A DNA stretch of 64,000 nucleotides. It comes from JAEUMW01 sp963734295 (lineage in GTDB: Bacteria; Pseudomonadota; Gammaproteobacteria; Burkholderiales; JAEUMW01). A model generated the notes under the pieces. That model saw nothing but the letters and a program-made list of their open reading frames with translations. It was not told the DNA's origin and searched no databases. The stretch covers positions 987,888 through 1,051,887 of the forward strand of contig CAVTGS010000012.1 of assembly GCA_963734295.1 (NCBI GenBank). Direction: 5' to 3'. Position 1 is the first letter of the stretch. Each line of letters starts with the position of its first letter. Below are positions 17,155 to 25,254 of this stretch, piece by piece. Both the position numbers and the translations under genes were made by a program.

Positions 17155-17553
17155 GGGCGCGAGCTCGGTGCGGACCTCGGTCGTGACCTGCGTCATGAGC
17201 TTGTGCACCGGACACTTGCCCGCCACGGCAAGAAGCTCCTGTCGCTGCGCCTCGGTGAGCGCCCCGGTAACGGTCAGCGTCGCGAGCAGGCGGTAGGTCC
17301 CGCTGCGCTCGTCCGCGTCGTCGCGATCAACGGTGACTTCGATGTCCTCCACCGGGAATTGCTGTCGGCTCGCATACCAGAGCACCGTCAGTGCCTTGCA
17401 GGCGGCGAGTGCCGCGTCGTAGAGATCGTGCGGGGTCGGACCCGAATCCTCGCCGCCGTTGGCCGGGCCTTCGTCGACAGCAAATGCGTGCTCGCGCACC
17501 TTGACGACGTGGCGCATCTTTCCCGTGCGGTCACGGGTGACCGAAATCTGCAT
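17146..17553 (-). CDS. OsmC-family protein
   Basis: The 135-residue protein matches the OsmC/Ohr family, some of which reduce organic hydroperoxides. The typical helix DLYDAALAACKALTVLWYASR carries the first conserved Cys, and GKCPVHKLM near the C-terminus carries the second. ATG at 17553 follows GAGGAGGAG and gives the family length; the upstream frame is not coding. The match is closer to the YhfA/OsmC branch than to Ohr. It is transcribed divergently from the CBS gene. Confidence 0.87.
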   Translation of the reverse strand: MQISVTRDRTGKMRHVVKVREHAFAVDEGPANGGEDSGPTPHDLYDAALAACKALTVLWYASRQQFPVEDIEVTVDRDDADERSGTYRLLATLTVTGALTEAQRQELLAVAGKCPVHKLMTQVTTEVRTELAPLR

Positions 17554-17751
17554 CGCAAACTCCTCCTCGCGCGGGGGGTCGCCGATGGCGCACGTCCGCC
17601 AACGGTGACGCTCGGACCCGGACAGATGATACGCCGTTCGACACTGGATCCTTCTCCTGAGCCTCGACCAAGCCACGCTGTCGGTACACATGTAGCAACG
17701 CGTCAGGGGTATCCTTATCGACGTGAGCACGACAACGCCAGGAGACCCCCC

Positions 17752-18186
17752 ATGCCGCAGCGACTCGTCAGCCAGGTCATCGAGGATCAGGAGATCGTCA
17801 CCGTGGCCCCGAACTGCTCAGTGATCGAAGCGGTCCGGGCGATGAAGCAGCGACGGATCGGCGCCCTGATGGTGGTCGAGGGCAGCCGTCTCGTGGGCAT
17901 TCTGAGCGAGCGCGACGTGGTGTTTCGCGTGGTTGCGGACGGGCTCGACGCGCAAAGCACGCGGGTCGCGGACGTGATGACCCGCAACCCGGAGACGATT
18001 CAACCGGACAAGCCGTTCGGGCACGCGCTTCACATCATGTACGAAGGCGGTTTCCGCCACGTGCCGGTGGTCGACGCGGATGGGCGGGCGGTCGGCATGG
18101 TCTCCGCTCGCGACGCGCTCGACCTGGAAGAGCACGAGTTCGAAGAGGCGCTGAAGCAGCGCGAGCACATTCGCGTCATCCTGTAA
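17752..18186 (+). CDS. CBS-domain-pair protein
   Basis: The 144-residue protein consists of two tandem CBS motifs: VIEAVRAMKQRRIGALMVVE...GILSERDVV and ALHIMYEGGFRHVPVVDADG...GMVSARDAL. Such stand-alone pairs bind adenine nucleotides and act as energy sensors for partner proteins. AGGAGA precedes the ATG at 17752. The upstream open frame overlaps OsmC on the other strand and is not coding. The partner is unknown. Confidence 0.88.
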   Translation: MPQRLVSQVIEDQEIVTVAPNCSVIEAVRAMKQRRIGALMVVEGSRLVGILSERDVVFRVVADGLDAQSTRVADVMTRNPETIQPDKPFGHALHIMYEGGFRHVPVVDADGRAVGMVSARDALDLEEHEFEEALKQREHIRVIL

Positions 18187-18198
18187 GTCGTCATTGCG

Positions 18199-19065
18199 TT
18201 GCGAGCGCTTCCAGCGGGCACCGTGAGGACGGCGCTCCTGACCGCACTCGCAATGGTCGCGTTCGCCGCGAACTCCATCATCTGCCGCCTCGCGCTCCAG
18301 AACCCGACAATCGACGCGGCGAGCTTCGGCAGCGTGAGGCTCGTGTCGGGTGCGGTGGCGCTCGCGCTCATCGTGAATCTCCTGCGCGGCGAGGGTAAGC
18401 CGGCTCGGCCCGACTGGTGGGCGGCGGCAATGCTGTTCCTGTACGTCGCCTGCTTCTCGTTCGCCTACCTGTACCTCAACGCTGGCACCGGTGCACTGAT
18501 CCTCTTCGGGGCGGTCCAACTCACCATGTTTCTCGTGGGTCTCGCGCGCGGCGAGCGGTTTCGGCCGCTCGCCTGGGCGGGCTTCGCGGTCGCGGTCGCC
18601 GGCCTCGCGTTTCTGCTCGCGCCCGGGGTCACCGCACCCTCCCCGGTCGGCGGCGCGCTGATGGCGGTCGCCGGCATCGCTTGGGGCGTCTACTCGCTGC
18701 GGGGGCGGGGCGTGGAGAATGCCCTGCGCGCGACCGCGAGCAATTTCGCGCGGGCGGTGCCATTCGCGCTCGCCGTGAGCGTCGTCTTCGCACATGACTT
18801 TCGCGTATCTGCGACCGGCGTAACACTCGCCGTGGCGTCCGGCGCGATCACTTCCGGCGTCGGCTACGTCGTCTGGTACGCGGCGCTGCGCGGACTAGCG
18901 GCGATGAGTGCCGCGACCGTGCAACTTTCGGTGCCCGTGATCGCTGCCATCGGCGGCGCATTGCTGCTGGCGGAGGCGATCACGCTGCGACTCGTCGTCG
19001 CCTCGGTCGCGACGCTGGGCGGAATCGCGCTGGTGCTGGCCCAGAAGAGAACCCGTCGCGGGTAA
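18199..19065 (+). CDS. EamA/DMT-family transporter
   Basis: This is a 288-residue inner-membrane protein with about ten hydrophobic spans in two EamA repeats; ANSIICRLAL opens the first. The second repeat (AVASGAITSGVGYVVWYAALRGLAAMSAATVQLSVPV) is a classic DMT signature. It probably exports a metabolite; the substrate is unknown. No ATG is available: a TTG at 18199 or a GTG at about 18223 must be used, and neither has a strong ribosome site. It starts 12 bases after the CBS gene and is probably co-transcribed with it. Confidence 0.85.
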   Translation: MRALPAGTVRTALLTALAMVAFAANSIICRLALQNPTIDAASFGSVRLVSGAVALALIVNLLRGEGKPARPDWWAAAMLFLYVACFSFAYLYLNAGTGALILFGAVQLTMFLVGLARGERFRPLAWAGFAVAVAGLAFLLAPGVTAPSPVGGALMAVAGIAWGVYSLRGRGVENALRATASNFARAVPFALAVSVVFAHDFRVSATGVTLAVASGAITSGVGYVVWYAALRGLAAMSAATVQLSVPVIAAIGGALLLAEAITLRLVVASVATLGGIALVLAQKRTRRG

Positions 19066-19138
19066 TCTTCGGTCCGTCTCGCAGCAGGCTGCGCTAGAAT
19101 GCGCGCCTCAACTCCGCAACGCCCTCCGGAGACTTCCG

Positions 19139-20185
19139 ATGATTCGCCTGCTCCTCGTCGCCACGCTGACGCTCGCCGTTGCGCTGCCTGCGTCCGCCGA
19201 ACCCTTCTGGGGCGCGAAGGCATCGCAGCCCGTCGACACCGATCCGTCCGCGCTCAAGCCCGGGGAATTCGTCTGGGACGGCGATGCCGTGCCTTCGGGT
19301 CCGATCGTCGTGGTGGTCAGCCTGCCCGAGCAGCGGGCCGACGTTTACCGCAACGGCGTTCGCATCGGCGTCACCACGGTGAGCACGGGCAAGCCGGGCA
19401 CACGACACGCCGACGGGGATCTTCATGGTCCTGCAGAAAGACGCGCACCACCACTCGAAGACCTACAACAATGCGGCGATGCCTTTTGCGGAGCGCCTGA
19501 CCTGGGACGGCGTGGCACTGCATGCCGGTGGTCTGCCTGGGTATCCGTCCTCCCACGGCTGCGTGCACCTGCCCTCCGAATTCGCGCGCCAGCTCTTCGC
19601 AGGTCTCGCCGATGGGCATGACGGTGGTGATTGCAAACGAGCAGAAGTTCCCGGCCGACGTCGTGCATCCGGCCGCGCTCTCGCCGGTCGATCCCAAGAC
19701 CGGGCGGGCGGTCGAAGTGCCCCGGCTGAGTGCGACCGAAGCGTACCGCTGGCAGCCGGAGAGGTCGCCTTCCGGCCCGCTCTCCGTCGTCATCAGCGGT
19801 GCTGACCAGCGCGTGCTCGTCTATCGCAATGGTGTCGAGATCGGCCGGGCGAAAGTTGCGATGACTCAGCCGAACCTGCCTCTCGGTACCCACGCCTTCA
19901 TCATGCAGGAGGGCGCGGGCAAGGGGACGAGCCCCATCGCAGCCGGCGAACGCCGCGCATCGCTGGATCGCGGTCGGCGTTCCGGGCCACGCGGGCGAGG
20001 ACAAACAGCCCCTGGATCCGTCGCAGGCCAACCGGGTGCGCATGCCCGCGGGGTTTGCGAAGGCCGTATACGACGTTCTGACGCCCGGCACCACGCTGCT
20101 GGTGACCGATGCGCCGGTGCTGGAAGAGAAGACGACCGGGGTCGCGCTGAATGTCATGAATGCGGATGCGCCAAGGATTGATTGA
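19139..20185 (+). CDS. L,D-transpeptidase (YkuD domain), three +1 frameshifts
   Basis: This is a periplasmic L,D-transpeptidase with signal peptide MIRLLLVATLTLAVALPASA. The catalytic block HAGGLPGYPSSHGCVHLP carries the active-site Cys and conserved His. The frame breaks three times, each repaired by removing one base: an A at 19400, a G near 19602, and a C near 19953. The repaired protein of about 347 residues has one YkuD domain and then a second strand-rich half (GPLSVVISGADQRVLVYRNGVEIG) that repeats the first half's start. All motifs are intact, so sequence error is more likely than decay. Confidence 0.75.
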
Positions 20186-20313
20186 CGCATCGCCTCGGAT
20201 TCTCGTTCTCACGCCCTCGCTCCTGCACGCCCCCGGCCCGTCGCATTCGCTGCCCCGCGCGTGTCGGGTCCGCTGAGTACCAGAGTTCACCCGCAGACCG
20301 CACGCATTTTCTC

Positions 20314-20341
20314 TTGCGTTTCCCCCATCCCGGACTATAAA
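20314..20341 (+). promoter_or_regulatory. Candidate promoter of the secreted protein gene
   Basis: TTGCGT and TATAAA are separated by 16 bases, about 117 bases before the start codon at 20458. The -10 box is good and the -35 box weak. Confidence 0.35.
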
Positions 20342-20457
20342 GAAAGGGGAGCGACTGTCATGCTCACGGAGCACCGGCGAAATGGCGGCGGGGAGGGAGG
20401 CGGTTGTGCCCGTCTCGAAGAGCAAACCTCTACAGAGCTCAACAAAGGAGAATCGAC

Positions 20458-21279
20458 ATGAACATGAAAGAGTTATGTCTTGCGATTGCCCTGTTGGGGA
20501 CAGCGGGTTTCGCGGCAACAGCAGCAGCGGGCGTTGATTGCTCCTCAGGCAGCGGATGCAAAATTGGCAAGCCAGGTTCCGCGGCGAAGGCGGCGCAACC
20601 CGCGTCAGGAGCGGGTCAAGTCACGTCACCTGCGCCAACATTCTACTCGCCGCCACTGATCGCTCCGATCTGGACGACACCCTTGGGCCAGACTTATGGC
20701 CGCTGGGCCGCGGAGTGGTGGCAATGGGTGGTTGGGATCCCGGCCGACGTGAATCCGCAATTGGATGAAACAGGCGAACATTGTGCTGAACGACAGGTGG
20801 ACAAGGTATGGTTCCTTGCCGGCTCGTTCGACCCGACCGCAACGGTAGTGCGCAAATGTACGGTTCCAGCCGGGAAGGCCCTGTTTTTTCCACTGATTAA
20901 CATTGGGTTCTTCGCGTTTCTGAACGACAAGCCGAAAGAACGGACCGAGGAGTTCGTACGCAAGGCCGGGAGCTGCACCGAGGCGGCCCAGATTTCGGTG
21001 TGGATCGATGGCCTAAAAGTCAACAACCCGAACCAGCACTCTACGGGCCCCTCGCGTAGCCAATCACCAATTTTCAACGTGCAGATGCCCCCTGGCAACA
21101 TTCTGGGCGCGGACGAAAAAACGGTACGCCAGTTAGTGCTGAGTCCCAGCGCCGAGGAGGGATACTATTTATTTGTGTGGCCGCTGAAGCCGGGCCCTCA
21201 CACGATCCGGTGGATGGCTTCGGGATGTACCGCAGGGAACAAACAGAACGCCACATACCATCTCAATGTGGTGAAGTGA
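20458..21279 (+). CDS. Secreted protein of unknown function
   Basis: The 273-residue protein has a signal peptide (MNMKELCLAIALLGTAGFAATAAAG, in two parts: basic start, hydrophobic core), a Ser/Gly/Ala/Lys linker to about residue 60, and a compact C-terminal domain. That domain has conserved-looking aromatics (GRWAAEWWQWVVGIP), several Cys, and a GPHTIRWMASGCT end resembling a beta-sandwich strand. AAAGGAG lies before the ATG. Base composition is clearly less GC-rich than neighbours, suggesting acquisition. I do not recognise the family by name. Confidence 0.75.
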   Translation: MNMKELCLAIALLGTAGFAATAAAGVDCSSGSGCKIGKPGSAAKAAQPASGAGQVTSPAPTFYSPPLIAPIWTTPLGQTYGRWAAEWWQWVVGIPADVNPQLDETGEHCAERQVDKVWFLAGSFDPTATVVRKCTVPAGKALFFPLINIGFFAFLNDKPKERTEEFVRKAGSCTEAAQISVWIDGLKVNNPNQHSTGPSRSQSPIFNVQMPPGNILGADEKTVRQLVLSPSAEEGYYLFVWPLKPGPHTIRWMASGCTAGNKQNATYHLNVVK

Positions 21280-21311
21280 CGCCGGCTCGCGCTATCTAGC
21301 GTGCCAGCCAG

Positions 21312-21339
21312 GGTGGGCAATGCGGAAGCGTTGCCCACC
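21312..21339. repeat. Intergenic inverted repeat
   Basis: GGTGGGCAATGC and GCGTTGCCCACC form a 12-base stem with one G-U pair and a GGAA loop, between the convergent secreted-protein and Uma2 genes. There is no U-tract. It resembles dispersed REP-like palindromes but could serve as a bidirectional terminator. Confidence 0.55.
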
Positions 21340-21342
21340 ACT

Positions 21343-21859
21343 TCACTCGAACGCGCGGGACAGGTCGACCTTGAACCGCGTGTGATCCATGGTGCCGGCC
21401 TTGTCGTAGAACTCGATGCGGCGCGACCGAGGAAAAACGATCCACGCTTCAGCGGCAGTGGCGTCGAGGTAGGCGTGTGCTTTCGCGCGGAGGTCCTGGA
21501 TTGCGTTCGACGGCCAAGCGATCTCCACGCAGATCTCCGGGGCCGTTTCCAGGGGGTTTCGTCCCGACGCGCTTTCAAGAATTCGTCCGTGCACCAAGCA
21601 CGTCCGGCGCGTACACACCCGACCTGGTCCGGACAGCCGCCTCCACCAGCGTTCGTCCGCCCAGTTGAGCGCTGAACAACACGGCGAGATTGGCGGCGAT
21701 CGCAGCATCGTCGGTACTCACTGGGCTCATGATTATTCTTCCCCAGCAATCGAGGTCGATCTTGCCGACGAAATCGGCCAGTCGAGGATCGTTCAGGATC
21801 TCTCGCCAGCGTTGCGACAACGCCTGAGCGTCCAATGCGTGCTCAATAACTTCCGGCAT
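21343..21859 (-). CDS. Uma2-family (DUF820) endonuclease-like protein, one +1 frameshift
   Basis: This is a Uma2-type protein with a PD-(D/E)XK nuclease fold. The first part (to VYAPDV, the proposed active-site Asp) and the second part (NPLETAPEICVEI, Glu pair; then a Lys/Arg-rich helix and AEAWIVFPRSRRIEFYD) lie in two frames. Removing one base near 21598 joins them into a 171-residue protein of normal family length. The family is widespread, with no established physiological role. It converges on the secreted protein gene. Confidence 0.7.
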
Positions 21860-22119
21860 GATGGGGCTCGTGGTAGCGCTCGGTATTCAAGCTTTGGCCA
21901 ATCAGTGATAGCGCCAGCGGGGCCTGAGGAAGCCGCGGTGGATTTTGGCGGTCAGTGCGCCAGGACGAACACCCCGGCGGACACGTAGCCGAGGAGCAAC
22001 CCGGATAGCCCATACCGCGCGTTCAAGCGGGAGTCGCGGTTGCCCCCGGCCGCCGGCGCGGCAGGGTGAGCGCGAAACATGAACCGTATGTCGTAACCAG
22101 AACGACGTGGGATTGATCG

Positions 22120-22452
22120 ATGACTGCGAGAACTTCGTATGCCCTGCTCGCCCTTGCGTTTGCCGCGGGGGTTCAACCGGTCTTTTCGCAAAGCAACGAA
22201 GAACTGCGGCGACTCGACGACCTCGACCGGAAATGCGAGGCGGCAAGAGACACTGCTCTTCCCGCGATCCGCCAGCAGAAGATCGAGGCGTGCGTCGGTC
22301 AGGCCCCCTCTTCCCGGGCAGCCCCGAGAACGCGAGCGGAATGCGAGCATTACTGGAGCGACTACGGGGTGATGCAAACGCAGCGCGCGGCCCTCGACGT
22401 GCCCGAGTGCAAGGAAGCCTTTCAGGCGCGCCAGCAGCATCGGTCGCGGTGA
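22120..22452 (+). CDS. Small periplasmic hypothetical protein
   Basis: The 110-residue protein has signal peptide MTARTSYALLALAFAAGVQPVFS, then a short helical charged region with three cysteines (KCEAA, IEACV, AECEHYWSDYG) and a fourth in VPECKEAF. The spacing suggests two disulfides in the periplasm. I know similar short Cys-containing proteins in betaproteobacteria but no function. The ribosome site is weak. The minus-strand frame over the same region has no features. Confidence 0.6.
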   Translation: MTARTSYALLALAFAAGVQPVFSQSNEELRRLDDLDRKCEAARDTALPAIRQQKIEACVGQAPSSRAAPRTRAECEHYWSDYGVMQTQRAALDVPECKEAFQARQQHRSR

Positions 22453-22480
22453 CCCAGGGGGCGGCCGGCCCGGACCGCGG

Positions 22481-23221
22481 CTACCCGCCGCACAGCGTCG
22501 CCTGCAGAACCTCGCCGGTGCGGCGGATTTGTACGAACGCGGCGACGCCGCTCGGCCGCGTGACGCCAACGCGACGGGAAACTTCGATGGGCTTTGTGCC
22601 CTCGAGCGCGAATGGTCCGAACCACTCCCGCACCACGTAGTCGTGCGTGAGCGTAGCGCCGTGGTTCTCACCGGACGTGACCCGGTTGCTGAGCCCGTGT
22701 TCGAAGACGGCCACGACCAGCGCGGCGCCCGCCGGCTGCCCCGCATCGGTCACCGCCGCCCGCGCGGTAACGGTCCCCGCACTGAAAGCGAGCTTGATCC
22801 CGGCGCGCGCCGGGCGCTCGTTCAGGGCGCGCACGTCGTCCGCGAAGCGCCCGCTCGACGACCATCTGCGATAGTCCCGCCCCGCCAGCAGGACTTGCGG
22901 CGTGTAGACGAACCCCGCTCCCGAGACGGCAGCCAGTTCACGCTGGCGCGCGGTGAATGCGGGACTCGCGAACGGGTCCTTCCAGCCGATGTAATCCCAG
23001 TAGTCCACGTGCAGCGACAGCGGCACGACGCGATCGGCCCCAAATCCCGCGTTGCGAAGACGACTCAGCCAGCGATCGGCCGGCGGGCAACTGCTGCAGC
23101 CCTCGGAGGTATAGAGCTCCACGAGCGCGGCCGTGCCAGGTCCGCTCGTCACCGCGCATTCGAGCGCATGTACGGGCGCGGCGAGGCCCGCGAGACACAT
23201 CCCGAGAACGAATACTCGCAT
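22481..23221 (-). CDS. DUF1223-family secreted thioredoxin-like protein
   Basis: The 246-residue protein starts with signal peptide MRVFVLGMCLAGLAAPVHA, followed by the DUF1223 hallmark VELYTSEGCSSCPPADRW, a thioredoxin-like CxxC. SLHVDYWDYIGWKDPF and YTPQVLLAG, also typical, follow. It probably has a redox role in the periplasm. The start at 23221 is chosen because the signal peptide begins there; the frame is open about 100 codons upstream without features. It is divergent from the L,D-transpeptidase that follows. Confidence 0.87.
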   Translation of the reverse strand: MRVFVLGMCLAGLAAPVHALECAVTSGPGTAALVELYTSEGCSSCPPADRWLSRLRNAGFGADRVVPLSLHVDYWDYIGWKDPFASPAFTARQRELAAVSGAGFVYTPQVLLAGRDYRRWSSSGRFADDVRALNERPARAGIKLAFSAGTVTARAAVTDAGQPAGAALVVAVFEHGLSNRVTSGENHGATLTHDYVVREWFGPFALEGTKPIEVSRRVGVTRPSGVAAFVQIRRTGEVLQATLCGG

Positions 23222-23461
23222 GGCTGGTCCTCTTGTCCGGACGCGAGCGAGCTGATACGTACCCCGGCGCTGACCGGATGCGGCGAGGGCGGAAGAACTG
23301 CGGTCCCTTCCCGGCGCGGACCGTCGCGCTCTGGCCGCAGATTCTCTGCCCGCGCTCGCGACGCCGTCTTCCGCTCGATTGCGGCTGGGCGGTCCGTTCG
23401 CCCCGGGGCGTGGCGGCGCCTTATAATTCGCCATCCCATTTACAGTCGAGACACTCGTTCG

Positions 23462-25192
23462 ATGCACCCTGCTCCTGCCCGGTCGTACCCTGAGCGCGCC
23501 ATGGGGACACGGCACCTCGCGCGGCACATGCGCACTGGCCTCTTGCTCGCCTTGGCACTGGCTGGAGGTTCCGCGACATTGTCATGGGCGGCAGCACCGG
23601 CGCCGACCGAAGTCGCGGAGGCACTGCGAACGATCGTGGCGCCCGATGCCCCCGTGTCTCCAGCGTCGTCCGCGCTCGGGTCGCAGCGGGTGTTGCTCGA
23701 GCGCTTCTACGGTGGCCGGAGCTACGCGCCTGCCTGGACGGAGGACGGCCGGCCCAGCGGGCAAGCGGACGAAGCGGTTGGCCTGCTCCAGCGCGCCGAC
23801 GAGCAAGGGCTCGCGAGCGCCGACTACGACGCGGTGAGCATCGCCCGCGCGCTCGGCGACCTGCGCAGCAGTGCGGCGACGGCTTCGGCACGCGAGCTCG
23901 CCGTTTTCGACACGCGCCTCACGCTCGCGCTGATCCGCTACACCTCGCATCTCGCGCACGGGCACATCGACCCGGGCAGCGTCTATCCCGACCTCGGCGA
24001 GAACGCGCGCCGTGTCGATGTGGTCGCGCTGATCGAGCGCGGCCTCGACAGCGGTCGTCTTGCCGCAGAGATCGAGTCGGCAGCACCGCCCTTGCCGCTC
24101 TACCTGGGCCTTACGGGAGCGCTCGCCCAGTATCGACAGCTCGCCGCCGGCGCACCGCTCGCGCTCGTCCCGGTGCCAAAGGGCAAGGTCGCGCCGGGCG
24201 CGGCCTTCGCCGGACTGCCGCAGCTCAAGCAACGACTCGTAGCTTTCGGCGATCTCGACCCGTCCGCGCTCAAGCGTCGCGACGGCGACCGCTACGACGG
24301 CGCGATCGTGGACGCGGTGAAGCGCTTTCAGTACCGGCACGGCCTGGCAGAGGACGGTGTGCTCGGTCAGACGACGGTCGCGGAACTGAACCGCTCTCCC
24401 GCCGAGCGCGTGCGGCAGCTCGAGCTCGCGATCGAGCGCGTCCGCTGGCTGCCGCCGCTGCCGGCCGGACGCTTCCTCGTGATCAACATCCCCGAGTTCA
24501 AGCTCTTCGCGTTCGACAGCGCGCAGGCCGCGGACCGCCCGCTGCTCGAGATGCCGGTGATCGTCGGACGCGCCGACAAGACGCCGACGCCGGTGTTCGC
24601 CGCCGAAGTCGAGTACCTCGACTTCAGCCCATACTGGAACGTGCCGCGCAGCATCGCCGTGAAGGAGGTGCTGCCGAAGCTGAGAGCGGACCCTGGTTAT
24701 CTCGCGCGAGAAGGCATGGAGATCGTCGGCAACGGCGTGCGGACCGAGGTGGTGGACGCAGCTACCCTCGCCGAGCTCGAGCATGGCAGAGCGCGCCTGC
24801 GTCAGCGCCCGGGGACGAAAAACGCGCTCGGAGGTGTGAAGTTCATGTTCCCGAACCGCCACGACGTCTATCTGCACAGCACGCCCGCGCGCCAGCTCTT
24901 CAGCCGCCCGCGCCGCGATTTCAGCCACGGCTGCATCCGGGTGGCGGACCCGGTCGCCCTCTCGCAGTTCGTGCTGTTCGACCGGCCGGAATGGGACGCC
25001 GACCGCGCGCGCGCCGCCATGAGCCTGCCGCAGCCGCGGCGCGTGAATCTGAAGGAGCCGATGCCGATCGTGATCTTCTACACCACGGCAGTGGTGGATG
25101 GGTCAGGAAGGACCCGCTTCCTCGCCGACATCTACGGCGACGACGCCAAGCTCGCGCAAGCGCTCGCCGGCACGCCGCCAACGCTGCACTGA
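23462..25192 (+). CDS. L,D-transpeptidase, YcbB/LdtD type
   Basis: This large periplasmic L,D-transpeptidase forms 3-3 peptidoglycan cross-links. Domain order: signal peptide (LLLALALAGGSATLSWA), scaffold domain, peptidoglycan-binding domain (DAVKRFQYRHGLAEDGVLGQTT, about residues 285-305), then the YkuD domain with YLDFSPYWNVPRSIAVKE and the catalytic RRDFSHGCIRV. The long LKEPMPIVIFYTTA tail is also typical of YcbB. In-frame ATGs at 23462, 23501 and 23528 are all possible; no strong ribosome site decides among them. About 576 residues and intact. The long upstream frame overlaps DUF1223 antisense and is not coding. Confidence 0.88.
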   Translation: MHPAPARSYPERAMGTRHLARHMRTGLLLALALAGGSATLSWAAAPAPTEVAEALRTIVAPDAPVSPASSALGSQRVLLERFYGGRSYAPAWTEDGRPSGQADEAVGLLQRADEQGLASADYDAVSIARALGDLRSSAATASARELAVFDTRLTLALIRYTSHLAHGHIDPGSVYPDLGENARRVDVVALIERGLDSGRLAAEIESAAPPLPLYLGLTGALAQYRQLAAGAPLALVPVPKGKVAPGAAFAGLPQLKQRLVAFGDLDPSALKRRDGDRYDGAIVDAVKRFQYRHGLAEDGVLGQTTVAELNRSPAERVRQLELAIERVRWLPPLPAGRFLVINIPEFKLFAFDSAQAADRPLLEMPVIVGRADKTPTPVFAAEVEYLDFSPYWNVPRSIAVKEVLPKLRADPGYLAREGMEIVGNGVRTEVVDAATLAELEHGRARLRQRPGTKNALGGVKFMFPNRHDVYLHSTPARQLFSRPRRDFSHGCIRVADPVALSQFVLFDRPEWDADRARAAMSLPQPRRVNLKEPMPIVIFYTTAVVDGSGRTRFLADIYGDDAKLAQALAGTPPTLH

Positions 25193-25254
25193 AGCTGTTC
25201 TCCAGCCGCGCGATCGGAATAGAATCGCGAATCGTGTCTCCGGCGTAGCCCGCC

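Noticed and set aside
21952..22080. Minus-strand 42-codon frame with one hydrophobic segment
   Set aside because: It has a plausible membrane helix but no ribosome site and no recognisable relatives; too weak to list as a gene.
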